From Sulfurimonas sp. HSL-1716 (GTDB taxonomy: Bacteria; Campylobacterota; Campylobacteria; Campylobacterales; Sulfurimonadaceae), in the NCBI RefSeq assembly GCF_039645975.1, contig NZ_CP147918.1, forward strand, positions 62,001 to 126,000: 64,000 bases of DNA. The letters are read 5' to 3'. The notes under the pieces are model-generated. The model saw only the letters and a program-made list of their open reading frames with translations. It did not search any database and had not been told where the DNA came from. A program made the translations under genes and the position numbers. Below are positions 1 through 8,217 of this stretch, piece by piece; within the stretch, counting starts at the first letter, position 1; every line of letters begins with the position of its first letter.

Positions 1-732
1 CATCATATCGATAAGGTAAGGTGATGAGCCCCATAAATAGATTGCCCCCACCTGATTAAAGGTCAATATGGCGAAGATAACGCCTATAAGGTAAGCGTTA
101 TACCAAAAGTACTCTTTTTTTCGAAGAATGAACCAGATAAAGATATTGTAAAAAAGCAATATGCCAAGAGCACTCATGATCCCTACCAGAAGATCGATGT
201 AAAAGTGTTGCGAACTTATGAACTCCTTTTTGCTCCAGACGGAGTTAAACATCTCCATGACCCCGGCATCGGCGTAGGAGAGCTTAATATAGATCGTGTT
301 TTTTGCTTTTGATGAGGTAATAAAATCAAATGTATTGCGTTGACTGAAAGATGTTTTAGATACGTTTAGATAGTGGTCGCCTTTTATAGAGTGGGCAAGC
401 AGAAGGCCTGTATCGTCGAATTGCCAGCTTTCCATCGTGTCGAATTGACGGTAATTGAATTTTAATACCCACTCTATGGCTTTGTCCGTGGGATTTTGGA
501 CATGAAGTCTTATCCACCAATCAGACCGGCTTGCTCCTTTATTCGTACGAAAAGGAGTTCCTCTTTTAAAATTTTGCGTCATGATCTCTTTGATATTCAT
601 CTTTTTCGTAGTATCTTCAAAAAAAGAGATGTTTGAAGAGGTTGCCACCCCTTTCATCTGCGGATCCAATCTTAATGTATCGGCATATGAAAAAAGCATC
701 AGCGAAAGAGTGAAAAAGAGTATTTTAAACAT
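1..732 (-). CDS. 7TMR-DISM membrane sensor protein, N-terminal part (runs off window)
   Basis: The reverse strand is open from an ATG at 732 to the window edge (244 codons, no stop), so the C-terminal output domain is not visible. The protein starts with a Sec-type signal peptide (MFKILFFTLSLMLFSYA), then an extracytoplasmic domain of about 170 residues with the 7TMR-DISMED2 pattern (for example SDWWIRLHVQNPTDKAIEWV). From about residue 178 come the first hydrophobic segments of a multi-helix membrane region (IDLLVGIMSALGILLFYNIF, then a second starting YNAYLIGVIFAIL). This layout is typical of 7TMR-DISM receptors, which usually end in a histidine kinase or GGDEF domain; which one applies here cannot be seen. 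It is divergent from the phosphatase gene on its right. Confidence 0.8.
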   Translation of the reverse strand, partial: MFKILFFTLSLMLFSYADTLRLDPQMKGVATSSNISFFEDTTKKMNIKEIMTQNFKRGTPFRTNKGASRSDWWIRLHVQNPTDKAIEWVLKFNYRQFDTMESWQFDDTGLLLAHSIKGDHYLNVSKTSFSQRNTFDFITSSKAKNTIYIKLSYADAGVMEMFNSVWSKKEFISSQHFYIDLLVGIMSALGILLFYNIFIWFILRKKEYFWYNAYLIGVIFAILTFNQVGAIYLWGSSPYLIDMM

Positions 733-845
733 ATTGTTTCGGTAAGATATCTTTTATGCTAAAGATAGCCGTCTCCTTTTTTTCATATTTTATCATTGTT
801 TTTAATTAAGTGGATTATCAGTATTATTTTAGTCAAATATATGTT

Positions 846-1304
846 ATGAAAAGATTTTATTTTATAAGACATGCAAAATCAAGCTGGAAAGATCTGGCAT
901 TAGATGATTATGACAGACCCTTGAACAAAAGAGGGGAAAAAGACGCCCCTTTTATGGGTGCACTGCTTAGAAAAAAAGGTGTCATCCCCGATCTTATCAT
1001 ATCCAGCCCCGCGCTCAGAGCAAAAAGAACTGCACAGATCATCGCCGAAGCGGTGAATTTCACGAAACCTATAGTATATGAAGAGCGGATATACGAAGCA
1101 GATGTGAAAGACTTGCAGGAAATAATCGAAAATATCGATCATAAATATAAAACGGTCTTTATCATCGGGCACAATCCCGGATTAAACATGTTCATAGAGC
1201 GTTTGGTCGGTTTTCATGAGAACATTCCGACGTGCGGGATAGTTGAAATCGATCCTCAAAGTAAAGAACTTATATCTTTTGATTATCCCAAAAGATACCG
1301 CTAA
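846..1304 (+). CDS. SixA-type histidine phosphatase family protein
   Basis: This is a 152-residue member of the histidine phosphatase (phosphoglycerate mutase-like) superfamily, SixA type, which removes phosphate from phosphohistidine or small phosphoesters in the cytoplasm. The catalytic RHAK motif lies at residues 8-11 (H9 is the predicted phosphoacceptor), and the second histidine is in IIGHNPG near residue 110. An in-frame ATG 36 nt upstream (810) would add 12 residues ahead of the conserved beta strand MKRFYFIRHAK. I chose 846 because the family normally begins directly with that strand. The true substrate is unknown. Confidence 0.85.
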   Translation: MKRFYFIRHAKSSWKDLALDDYDRPLNKRGEKDAPFMGALLRKKGVIPDLIISSPALRAKRTAQIIAEAVNFTKPIVYEERIYEADVKDLQEIIENIDHKYKTVFIIGHNPGLNMFIERLVGFHENIPTCGIVEIDPQSKELISFDYPKRYR

Positions 1305-1352
1305 AGTAAGTATAAATATGTTAAGATTTTAAAAATATACCAAGGAACACCA

Positions 1353-1589
1353 ATGCTACACGAATATCGCGACATTATTACACATATGAAAGAAAATGAA
1401 GCGGCAAACGCTCATTTTTTAAAGATTTTTGATCGTCATAACGAACTCGATGATAAGATTGCAAAAGGCGAAAACGGTGATATGCCTCTAACCGACATCG
1501 AGCTGGAAAAACTTAAAAAAGAGAAATTGAAACTAAAAGACGAAGCGTACGCTATCATCTTGAACTACAAAAAAGAGCACAATCTATAA
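1353..1589 (+). CDS. YdcH/DUF465 family small helical protein
   Basis: A 78-residue, charged, almost wholly alpha-helical protein. It fits the YdcH (DUF465) family: an N-terminal helix ending in FDRHNELDDKI, an acidic linker with MPLTDIELEKLKKEKLKLKDE, and a second helix. Members are small cytosolic coiled-coil hairpins of uncertain function. A ribosome site AAGGA lies about 8 nt before the ATG. It stands between the SixA-type phosphatase and a strong bidirectional terminator. Confidence 0.8.
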   Translation: MLHEYRDIITHMKENEAANAHFLKIFDRHNELDDKIAKGENGDMPLTDIELEKLKKEKLKLKDEAYAIILNYKKEHNL

Positions 1590-1610
1590 TCCATCGCTAT
1601 GATGGATTAT
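1586..1610. terminator. Bidirectional terminator between convergent genes
   Basis: A perfect 10-bp stem (ATAATCCATC at 1586-1595, GATGGATTAT at 1601-1610) encloses a 5-nt loop. It covers the stop codons of both convergent genes, YdcH and the nitroreductase, and is flanked by A/T-rich sequence on each side. Confidence 0.75.
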
Positions 1611-2236
1611 CTTATATATTCTACTATATCCTCATAAGGCAGTCTGAGTTGCTTGGATTGTTCTTTTATCCTATACCCGAACGGTAAGAACATAGACAAT
1701 CTATACTTCGTAGTGTCAAGACCGAGTATCTCTTCGGCGGCATTTATGTCCATCCCCTCTATCGGGCAGGAATCTATGCCTATAAATGCCGCAGCAGTCA
1801 TCATGTTTGCCGCTGCGATATATGTCTGTTTCGCCGTCCATGCATATATATTTTCATCGCTGCTCAATGTCTCTTTTAAATGATCTTCGTAAAGGTTGAG
1901 GTAAAAGTCAAGTTTGTCATCGGGCATATTGCGTCTTTGAAACCGTTTTTTAGGTATGCCGCTTTGCGGTTTGACGTTTTCGATCCCTGCAAGCACGGCA
2001 ACAAGATGCGAACAAGTGGTTATCTGCGGTTGATCCCAGCATACGGGACGAAGCTTTGCCTTGAGCTCCTCGTTGGTAATGACTAAAAATTTCCAGGCTT
2101 CCATACCGAAGGATGAGGGCGATATCCTTCCCATCTCCATAATATAATGCATATCTTCTTGCGATATTTTTTTGTTCTCGTCAAATATCTTGCAGGCATG
2201 TCTGAAATTCATGGCATTTACAAATTCATTTTTCAT
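1607..2236 (-). CDS. NAD(P)H-dependent nitroreductase family oxidoreductase
   Basis: A 209-residue FMN-dependent nitroreductase-family flavoprotein (NfsB-like). Visible family marks are the N-terminal FRHACKIFDENKKIS (usually R..xR.f), the ISPSSFGMEAWKFLVI segment that lines the flavin and active site, and a C-terminal conserved block with GIDSCPIEGMD. Such enzymes reduce nitro groups, quinones or flavins with NAD(P)H in the cytosol; the physiological substrate cannot be read from sequence. It is a single-gene unit, with its stop inside the convergent terminator and an A/T-rich upstream region shared with the FadL-type gene. Confidence 0.88.
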   Translation of the reverse strand: MKNEFVNAMNFRHACKIFDENKKISQEDMHYIMEMGRISPSSFGMEAWKFLVITNEELKAKLRPVCWDQPQITTCSHLVAVLAGIENVKPQSGIPKKRFQRRNMPDDKLDFYLNLYEDHLKETLSSDENIYAWTAKQTYIAAANMMTAAAFIGIDSCPIEGMDINAAEEILGLDTTKYRLSMFLPFGYRIKEQSKQLRLPYEDIVEYIR

Positions 2237-2637
2237 AATATCTCCTGTTTTGTTCGTTCTTTTAGATAATAATACTCTATTATAAAAAAGAGTTTGTTAA
2301 CAAATTATATAGCAATGTGATAAAAATGTTACAAATATTCACAATTGTGATAAAAATTTGATAATATTCAAAAAAACAGTGAAATTTATCAAAAAGTTTA
2401 TTTTTGTTAAAAAAACAACAATAATGAACTTTTTGGTTGCTTTTGATAAGTTTTTATTATATCTACTATCATAAATCAATTTTTTTTGATATTTTTTATA
2501 GAACGTATAATAAACGCTTATTATTCTTAAATTTAGTTTAAGTTTCAGCTAATTTTTCCTCACTTATAATGCTTGTAGTCAAAACGAACTAACGAATCGT
2601 TTGAACAAAATCTATTAAACCTCTAAATGGAGATAAA
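2237..2637. promoter_or_regulatory. 401-bp A/T-rich divergent promoter region (nitroreductase / FadL-type gene)
   Basis: No gene of credible length is present. For the rightward gene a perfect TATAAT lies at 2565-2570 with no recognisable -35, as is usual for vegetative promoters in this phylum, and the ribosome site GGAG is just before the ATG at 2638. Further upstream are two copies of TGTGATAAAAAT (2316-2327 and 2346-2357), exactly 30 bp apart. The palindrome TCACAATTGTGA (2339-2350) overlaps the second copy. These may be operator sites for a Crp-like or other regulator. Confidence 0.5.
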
Positions 2638-3849
2638 ATGAAAAAAACAATCAAATTAGCAGTAGCAGCTGCTTTAGCTCTAGGAACGACTTCTGCGTTC
2701 GCGACAAACGGTGCAACACTTATCGGTGAAGGTGCAAAAACCCGCGGTATGGCAGGAACTGGTATCGGTATGAGTCATGGTGCCGAATCGGCTTTGGTAA
2801 ACCCTGCTTTGATCACATCTGTAGAGGGAACAGAGATCTCATTCGGCGGTACTTTGTTCATGCCGAAAGTTAGCAACACAAATAATTTAGGCGGTCCAGA
2901 TTCGAGTGCAAATAGTGCTGCTGATATGAACGTTATCCCGGAGGTTTCTTTAGCTTCAAAAGTAAATGATAACTTCTACTGGGGTATCGGTATGTGGGGA
3001 ACCGGCGGTATGGGTGTTGATTATCGTACTACAGCTGTTGCTGCAAGTGGCGGTACACAAATGCAAATGGTCACAAACCTGCAGATCATGCAGTTCGGTG
3101 TGCCTCTGGCCTATAAAAATAACGGATTGAGTGTGGCTGTGACGCCAATTATCCAATATGGATCTTTAGATATCAACTATGAAAACCCAAATACATCGGT
3201 AATCGTTGGTGCAGGAGTAGCACAGGATCTGGAGTTCGGATATAGCATAGGGTTGGCGTATGAAATGTCAGGCTTGACTGTAGGAGCGGTTTATAAATCT
3301 CAAATAGATATGGAATACAAAGGCGTATTGTCTACTGCAGTAACTCCTTTCAATGGCGGGTATACAAATGATAAACTCTCTACTCCTGCAGAAATCGGTA
3401 TTGGTGCAAGTTACAAATTTGGAGAAAGCACGGTAGCAGTTGATTATAAACAGATTAAATGGTCGTCTGCAAAAGGGTATGAAGATTTTGAATGGGATGA
3501 TCAAAACGTTATCTCTGTCGGTTATGAGTATGCGACAGATGATTGGTCTGCGCGTATTGGTTATAACTACTCTAAAAGTCCAATTTCTGAAAAGTCTGCA
3601 ACATTTACAAATAGTGTAAATTTATCAGGACCGGTTATAAACACATTTAATCTTTTGGGATTCCCTGCTATAGTTCAATCTCATATAGCTGTGGGTGGTA
3701 CATATAATTTCAGTAAAACGACTTCTCTTGACTTGGCGTATGCGTATGCTCCGGAAACAAAAGAAACGTTTACAAATTTTGCAAGTCAGGACATTACAAC
3801 TAAGCATCATCAATCAAGCATCAGTATGCAGCTTAACTACGCGTTTTAA
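2638..3849 (+). CDS. FadL/OmpP1/TodX family outer membrane protein
   Basis: A 403-residue outer membrane beta-barrel predicted to carry hydrophobic compounds across the outer membrane. The signal peptide MKKTIKLAVAAALALGTTSAFA is followed by the family N-terminus ATNGATLIGEGAKTRGMAGT and then the ALVNPALI segment, matching the N-terminal hatch of FadL-like transporters. The rest alternates in barrel-strand fashion and ends with the aromatic terminus SISMQLNYAF expected for BAM insertion. It is monocistronic, with its own promoter region and a hairpin terminator just downstream. The substrate (fatty acid, hydrocarbon or sulfur-related) cannot be decided. Confidence 0.88.
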   Translation: MKKTIKLAVAAALALGTTSAFATNGATLIGEGAKTRGMAGTGIGMSHGAESALVNPALITSVEGTEISFGGTLFMPKVSNTNNLGGPDSSANSAADMNVIPEVSLASKVNDNFYWGIGMWGTGGMGVDYRTTAVAASGGTQMQMVTNLQIMQFGVPLAYKNNGLSVAVTPIIQYGSLDINYENPNTSVIVGAGVAQDLEFGYSIGLAYEMSGLTVGAVYKSQIDMEYKGVLSTAVTPFNGGYTNDKLSTPAEIGIGASYKFGESTVAVDYKQIKWSSAKGYEDFEWDDQNVISVGYEYATDDWSARIGYNYSKSPISEKSATFTNSVNLSGPVINTFNLLGFPAIVQSHIAVGGTYNFSKTTSLDLAYAYAPETKETFTNFASQDITTKHHQSSISMQLNYAF

Positions 3850-3880
3850 ATAAACGGTCTTTATTACTATTTCATTTCCT

Positions 3881-3896
3881 GCCGCCTTCGGGCGGC
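3881..3896. terminator. GC-rich hairpin terminator after the FadL-type gene
   Basis: GCCGCC and GGCGGC pair around a TTCG tetraloop, followed by TCTCCTCATTTTT. It separates two convergent genes and can act on both strands. Confidence 0.8.
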
Positions 3897-3907
3897 TCTC
3901 CTCATTT

Positions 3908-4117
3908 TTAATTCGGATGCAGCTCTTTTTTTAACTCTTTTGGCAGTTGTGCGAAAGCTATTTTCTGCTGACCCTGTTTTACGTCGCTTTCATATACCAT
4001 CACATCAACGGTCATATCTTTTTGATAAAAACGGATAAGTTTATAGGTCGTATTATCTCTTGTGAACGATATTTTCTTATCGCTCAGTTCGATTGTAGGT
4101 TTCTTCTTTTTAGCCAT
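3908..4117 (-). CDS. Conserved small hypothetical protein
   Basis: A 69-residue basic protein, lysine-rich at its start (MAKKKKPTIELSDKKISF), with alternating beta-like segments and no membrane helix. I do not recognise a named family. It ends at the FadL terminator and starts 4 nt after the stop codon of the S1-type gene, so the two are almost certainly co-transcribed, which hints at an RNA- or translation-related role. That is inference only. Confidence 0.65.
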   Translation of the reverse strand: MAKKKKPTIELSDKKISFTRDNTTYKLIRFYQKDMTVDVMVYESDVKQGQQKIAFAQLPKELKKELHPN

Positions 4118-4121
4118 GCGT

Positions 4122-4967
4122 TTACTTTAAATATATCCCCGTATCCTTGACCTCGATGAGATTTTTTTCCTGTAAGACGGTCAACGAGTGTTTAAATACT
4201 TTTTTGCTCATACCAAAAGCATCCGTGATAAGCTGGGCATCGCTTTTGTAGTTGTAGGGCATACTTCCTCCGTTTTGTTTTATAAGCTCTAATACTTTTG
4301 TAGAGGAATCATCTTTTCTCTCCTGCCCAATTTTTTGCAGCGATATATCGATGTTCCCGTCATTTCGGATATTTTTGACGTACCCCGTTCTTTTATCGCC
4401 TATATGGACGCTCTCAAACACTTCGTTTCTATATACAAGCCCGTTATACCTGTTATCGACTATACATTTATATCCAAGCGGACTTTCGTCATATATAAGT
4501 ATCTCGACTGCGCTGTTGCGAAAAAGCCCTTTTGGTTTGTCATCAAGATATTTAACAAATTTTTGAGTTCCGATGAGCCTGTCCGTCTGCTCGTCGATGA
4601 CGATGCGGAGCAGCTTTTTATCGCCGATTTGAAATGGCTGCTTTTGCAGAGCTTTAGGGACAAAAAGGTCTTTTGGAAGTCCCCAGTTCACGAACGCTCC
4701 GAATTTTGTCGTATCCACTACCTCGAAAAGTCCGAACTCGTCTACCATTGCCGCCGGTCTAAGTGTCGTTGAAACCAAACGGTCTTCGCTGTCCGTATAT
4801 ACGAACACGTCAAGCAGATCGCCGACCTTCATGCTTTCATTATAATATTGATTCGGAAGAAGTACGTCTTCACCGTCTGCTGCGACGAGATAAAGCCCCG
4901 GAGAGGTATACCTGTCGACCAAGAGCGTGTTTACGCGGCCGATAAGAATATGTTCGTTTTGAGTCAA
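4122..4967 (-). CDS. CvfB/YitL family S1-like RNA-binding protein
   Basis: A 281-residue protein of the CvfB (YitL) family: N-terminal S1-type OB domains (for example FGLFEVVDTTKFGAFVNWGL near residues 78-97), a third S1-like repeat near 165-210, and a C-terminal winged helix (from about residue 235, SDAQLITDAFGMSKKVFKHS). In Firmicutes CvfB binds RNA and affects virulence gene expression; the role here is unknown. The start is a TTG at 4967 with AAAGG upstream, because no ATG lies at the conserved N-terminus. A palindrome TTACATGTAA (4977-4986) stands 10 nt upstream of the start. Confidence 0.85.
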   Translation of the reverse strand: MTQNEHILIGRVNTLLVDRYTSPGLYLVAADGEDVLLPNQYYNESMKVGDLLDVFVYTDSEDRLVSTTLRPAAMVDEFGLFEVVDTTKFGAFVNWGLPKDLFVPKALQKQPFQIGDKKLLRIVIDEQTDRLIGTQKFVKYLDDKPKGLFRNSAVEILIYDESPLGYKCIVDNRYNGLVYRNEVFESVHIGDKRTGYVKNIRNDGNIDISLQKIGQERKDDSSTKVLELIKQNGGSMPYNYKSDAQLITDAFGMSKKVFKHSLTVLQEKNLIEVKDTGIYLK

Positions 4968-5049
4968 AAGATACCTTTACATGTAATAGGGGCATTATAT
5001 CAGTATCCGCATCAATTTTCGTTTAATATATATTTTACATTTATTCTGA

Positions 5050-5186
5050 TATAATGCGCATCCGCTTTGCTGTTTTGTACACAATAAGTGAATGTTTGTA
5101 TCTGTACAAGTTGGTGTAGACACAAGTATTGGTTAAAGGTATTTAACCTCAATAAGCGGCAAAGATTTAAAGAACAGGAGCTTTCA
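5050..5186 (+). promoter_or_regulatory. Promoter and structured leader of the ribosomal alpha operon
   Basis: A perfect TATAAT lies at 5050-5055, so transcription should begin near 5062 and leave a leader of about 125 nt before rpmJ. The leader contains two inverted repeats: TTGTACA/TGTACAA (5075-5081 with 5103-5109) and GGTTAAA-GGTA-TTTAACC (5131-5148), the latter extended by a flanking TATT/AATA pair. The ribosome site GGAG is at 5178-5181. Leaders of such operons often carry autoregulatory sites for a ribosomal protein (S4 in Escherichia coli); that this one does is an inference. Confidence 0.55.
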
Positions 5187-5300
5187 ATGAAAGTACGCGC
5201 TTCAGTAAAGAAGATGTGTGACGATTGTAAAGTCGTTAAGAGAAAAGGGATCGTCAGAGTGATCTGTAAAAATCCTAAACATAAACAGAGACAAGGATAA
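5187..5300 (+). CDS. rpmJ: 50S ribosomal protein L36
   Basis: A 37-residue zinc-ribbon ribosomal protein of the large subunit. The start [11 protein letters not shown] and the zinc ligands C11, C14, C27 and H32 match the family, so this is the zinc-binding (C+) form. The reading frame is open further upstream to 5088, but the family start and the GGAG ribosome site fix the ATG at 5187. It is first in the alpha operon and lies 2 nt before rpsM. No infA precedes it, so in this genome the alpha operon has its own promoter and is not directly continuous with the spc operon. Confidence 0.96.
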   Translation: MKVRASVKKMCDDCKVVKRKGIVRVICKNPKHKQRQG

Positions 5301-5302
5301 GA

Positions 5303-5665
5303 ATGGCACGTATCGCAGGTGTGGACTTACCTAAGAAAAAACGCGTAGAGTACGGACTGACATACATTTATGGTATCGGTCTTCACAAATCACGTCAAAT
5401 TCTAGAAGCTACAGGAATCAATCCTGATAAACGCGTTCATGAATTAGACTCAGAAGATGTTGCGGCTATCACGAAAGAGATCAGAGATTCTCACATCGTC
5501 GAGGGTGATCTTCGTAAACAAGTTGCAATGGATATTAAAGCATTGATGGAACTAGGTTCTTATCGTGGACTTCGCCACCGCCGTGGATTACCATGTCGTG
5601 GACAAAAAACTAAGACAAACGCGCGTACTCGTAAAGGTAAGCGTAAAACTGTCGGCTCAGCGTAA
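5303..5665 (+). CDS. rpsM: 30S ribosomal protein S13
   Basis: A 120-residue small-subunit head protein that contacts the P-site tRNA and 16S rRNA. The sequence begins [20 protein letters not shown] and has the helix-hairpin-helix motif around [14 protein letters not shown]. The C-terminal tail is basic ([20 protein letters not shown]). Length and content are normal for S13. It is the second gene of the alpha operon, with 2 nt and 11 nt separating it from its neighbours. Confidence 0.98.
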   Translation: MARIAGVDLPKKKRVEYGLTYIYGIGLHKSRQILEATGINPDKRVHELDSEDVAAITKEIRDSHIVEGDLRKQVAMDIKALMELGSYRGLRHRRGLPCRGQKTKTNARTRKGKRKTVGSA

Positions 5666-5676
5666 GGAATTATTAG

Positions 5677-6069
5677 ATGGCAAAAAGAAAAGCTGTACGT
5701 AAAAAAGTAGTAAAAAAGAACATTGCACGCGGTGTGGTTCACATCTCTGCATCATTTAATAATACTCTTGTAACTATTACTGACGAAATGGGTAATATGA
5801 TCGCATGGAGTTCTGCTGGAAGTCTTGGTTTTAAAGGTTCCAAAAAATCTACTCCGTTTGCAGCGCAACAAGCAGTTGAAGCAGCAGTAGAAAAAGCAAA
5901 AGTTCATGGTATAAAAGAGCTGGGTATTAGAGTTCAAGGTCCTGGTTCAGGTCGTGAGACAGCGGTTAAGGCCGTAGGTGCTATCGAAGGTATCCGTGTT
6001 ACATTCATGAAAGATGTTACACCATTACCGCATAACGGTTGCCGTGCACCAAAACGTCGTAGAGTTTAA
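5677..6069 (+). CDS. rpsK: 30S ribosomal protein S11
   Basis: A 130-residue platform protein of the 30S subunit. It has the basic N-terminal extension ([20 protein letters not shown]), the core signature around [20 protein letters not shown], and the conserved C-terminal [15 protein letters not shown]. It lies between rpsM and rpsD with 11-nt gaps on both sides, the normal alpha operon order. Confidence 0.98.
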   Translation: MAKRKAVRKKVVKKNIARGVVHISASFNNTLVTITDEMGNMIAWSSAGSLGFKGSKKSTPFAAQQAVEAAVEKAKVHGIKELGIRVQGPGSGRETAVKAVGAIEGIRVTFMKDVTPLPHNGCRAPKRRRV

Positions 6070-6080
6070 GGAGATTACTG

Positions 6081-6707
6081 ATGGCAAGATATAGAGGTCC
6101 AGTAGAAAAAATCGAACGTAGATTCGGTGTAAGTTTGGCGCTTAAAGGTGAACGTCGTCTGGCTGGAAAATCAGCTTTAGACAAACGTCCTTATGCACCG
6201 GGACAACACGGTCAGCGTCGTAAAAAAATATCTGAGTATGGTTTACAGTTAAACGAAAAACAAAAAGCGAAGTTCATGTACGGTGTTTCTGAAAAGCAGT
6301 TCCGTACATTGTTCCAAGAAGCTAACCGCCGTAACGGCAATACAGGTTCGATCCTTATTACTCTTTTAGAGACTCGTTTGGATAACGTACTTTATCGCAT
6401 GGGATTTGCTAGTACACGTCGTTTTGCACGCCAATTAGTAAATCATGGTCATGTCCTTGTTGACGGTAAACGCGTTGATATCCCATCATACGCTGTTAAA
6501 CCTGGTCAAAAAGTTGAGATCCGTGAAAAAAGCAAGAAAAATCCTCAGATTCTTCGTGCAATCGAGTTGACGAACCAAACAGGTTTGGCTCCATGGGTTG
6601 ATATTGATGCTGATAAAGTGTTTGGAATCTTTACACGTTTACCAGAACGTGAAGAGGTTATAATTCCGGTAGAAGAACGTTTAATCGTTGAGCTTTACTC
6701 GAAATAA
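6081..6707 (+). CDS. rpsD: 30S ribosomal protein S4
   Basis: A 208-residue primary 16S rRNA-binding protein needed for early 30S assembly. It starts [16 protein letters not shown] and contains the S4 RNA-binding fold around residues 97-160 ([39 protein letters not shown]). The N-terminal zinc-ligand cysteines are absent, so it is the C-minus form. In Escherichia coli S4 represses its own operon by binding the leader; the structured leader upstream of rpmJ is a candidate for similar control. Confidence 0.98.
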   Translation: MARYRGPVEKIERRFGVSLALKGERRLAGKSALDKRPYAPGQHGQRRKKISEYGLQLNEKQKAKFMYGVSEKQFRTLFQEANRRNGNTGSILITLLETRLDNVLYRMGFASTRRFARQLVNHGHVLVDGKRVDIPSYAVKPGQKVEIREKSKKNPQILRAIELTNQTGLAPWVDIDADKVFGIFTRLPEREEVIIPVEERLIVELYSK

Positions 6708-6731
6708 TAAATCAAAAAAAGGCGCTTGAGA

Positions 6732-7724
6732 ATGAACAAGATAAAAACTACTCCGCTTCTTCCGCAAGAGTTTGTGGTTGAGCAGATCAGTGATAACGAA
6801 GCGAATATCATCGCTTATCCATTCGAGACGGGTTATGCTGTATCTTTAGCTCACCCGCTTCGCCGTTTCCTATTAAGTAGTTCTGTCGGATACGCTCCGA
6901 TAGCTATTAAAATAGAGGGTGCTAAGCATGAGTTCGACTCGGTGCGCGGTATGCTTGAAGATATTTCTGATTTTATTATCAACTTAAAAGGTATCCGTTT
7001 TAAACTAAAAAACGGTGCAACGGCGGTTGAAGCAAACTACAGTTTTGTAGGTCCATGCGAAATAAAAGGGAGTGATCTTAATAGTGATGAAGTAGAAGTT
7101 GTTACTCCTGAAGCATTCCTTGCAACGCTAAATGAAGATGCAACGCTAAACTTTAGCATCATCATAAACCAAGGTATCGGATATGTACCGAGCGAAGATA
7201 TCAGAGACAGCCTGAAAGAGGGTTATATCGCTCTTGATACCTTCTTCACTCCGGTACGCAGAGCAACTTATAAAATAGAAAATGTTTTGGTAGAAGACAA
7301 TCCGAACTTTGAAAAAGTTGTACTTAACATAGTCACAGACGGGCAGATTTCACCGCTTGACGCGTTTAGAAACTCTTTAGAGGTTATGTATGCGCAGCTT
7401 GCAGTGTTTAACAGTGAGATCAGTATAAAAACTCCTGTTTCTATCGAACGTGCAGAAGAGAGTGCAGAACTGAAAAAACTTACGGCTCGTATCGAAGAGC
7501 TGGGTCTAAGTGCTAGAAGTTTTAACTGTTTGGATCGTTCAAACATCAAGATGATCGGCGAGATCGTTTTAATGAGTGAAAGCGATCTTAAAAATGTTAA
7601 GAATTTAGGTAAAAAATCATTCGAAGAGATACTAGAGAAAGTGCAAGAGTTCGGTTTTGCAGTCGGTGCTGATCTTTCAGATGATTTGGTAAGTTCATTA
7701 AAAAAGAAAATAGAAGCTGAGTAA
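6732..7724 (+). CDS. rpoA: DNA-directed RNA polymerase subunit alpha
   Basis: A 330-residue alpha subunit that nucleates core RNA polymerase assembly and contacts promoter UP elements and activators. The N-terminal domain carries [20 protein letters not shown], and the C-terminal domain from about residue 250 has the helix-hairpin-helix part ([16 protein letters not shown], then [15 protein letters not shown]). A TTG 6 nt upstream is in frame; I chose the ATG at 6732 because MNKIKTTP matches the usual epsilonproteobacterial start and AAAAAGG lies at suitable distance. It is the likely contact for the Crp/Fnr-type regulator at class II promoters in this window. Confidence 0.97.
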   Translation: MNKIKTTPLLPQEFVVEQISDNEANIIAYPFETGYAVSLAHPLRRFLLSSSVGYAPIAIKIEGAKHEFDSVRGMLEDISDFIINLKGIRFKLKNGATAVEANYSFVGPCEIKGSDLNSDEVEVVTPEAFLATLNEDATLNFSIIINQGIGYVPSEDIRDSLKEGYIALDTFFTPVRRATYKIENVLVEDNPNFEKVVLNIVTDGQISPLDAFRNSLEVMYAQLAVFNSEISIKTPVSIERAEESAELKKLTARIEELGLSARSFNCLDRSNIKMIGEIVLMSESDLKNVKNLGKKSFEEILEKVQEFGFAVGADLSDDLVSSLKKKIEAE

Positions 7725-7742
7725 GCTTAAAGAGGATTTTAG

Positions 7743-8093
7743 ATGAGACATCGTCATGGATACCGCAAACTTGGTCGTACAAGTGCTCACCGTGGAGCGC
7801 TTCTTAAAAACCTAAGTATTGCATTAATTGAAAATGGTAAGATAGAGACAACTGTACCAAAAGCAAAAGAGCTTCGTTCATTTGTTGAAAAACTAATCAC
7901 AACTGCCGGTAAAGGCGACGCGAACGCTCACCGTGCAGTATTTGCAGCTTTACAAAACAAAGAAGCAACAAAAAAACTTGTTAACGAAATAGCTCCGCAG
8001 TATGTAGAACGTGCAGGTGGATACACACGTATAACAAGAACTCGTATTCGTCGTGGTGATGCTACTACTATGGCGTTTATCGAATTAGTATAA
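7743..8093 (+). CDS. rplQ: 50S ribosomal protein L17
   Basis: A 116-residue large-subunit protein near the exit tunnel. It starts [20 protein letters not shown] and has the conserved C-terminus [20 protein letters not shown]. Ribosome site GAGGA precedes the ATG. It is last in the alpha operon and is followed by a hairpin terminator at 8113-8127. Confidence 0.98.
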   Translation: MRHRHGYRKLGRTSAHRGALLKNLSIALIENGKIETTVPKAKELRSFVEKLITTAGKGDANAHRAVFAALQNKEATKKLVNEIAPQYVERAGGYTRITRTRIRRGDATTMAFIELV

Positions 8094-8112
8094 TCTGCTG
8101 ATTCGACTCTTC

Positions 8113-8127
8113 TCGGGCTCTGCCCGA
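8113..8127 (+). terminator. Hairpin terminator of the alpha operon
   Basis: TCGGGC pairs with GCCCGA around a 3-nt loop 19 nt after the rplQ stop. The following AACTTTCAT is only weakly T-rich, so efficiency is uncertain. Confidence 0.6.
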
Positions 8128-8217
8128 AACTTTCATACTACAATAGAATTAAGAATTAATTGAAATCTATGAACAACAGTTCTGTTTAGATGTTTCAATT
8201 ATCTAAAAGAGAATATT

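Noticed and set aside
2281-2400. Short A/T-rich repeats as a possible CRISPR or replication origin
   Set aside because: Only two direct repeats with no spacers, no DnaA-box cluster and no dnaA or cas gene nearby; a promoter operator is simpler.
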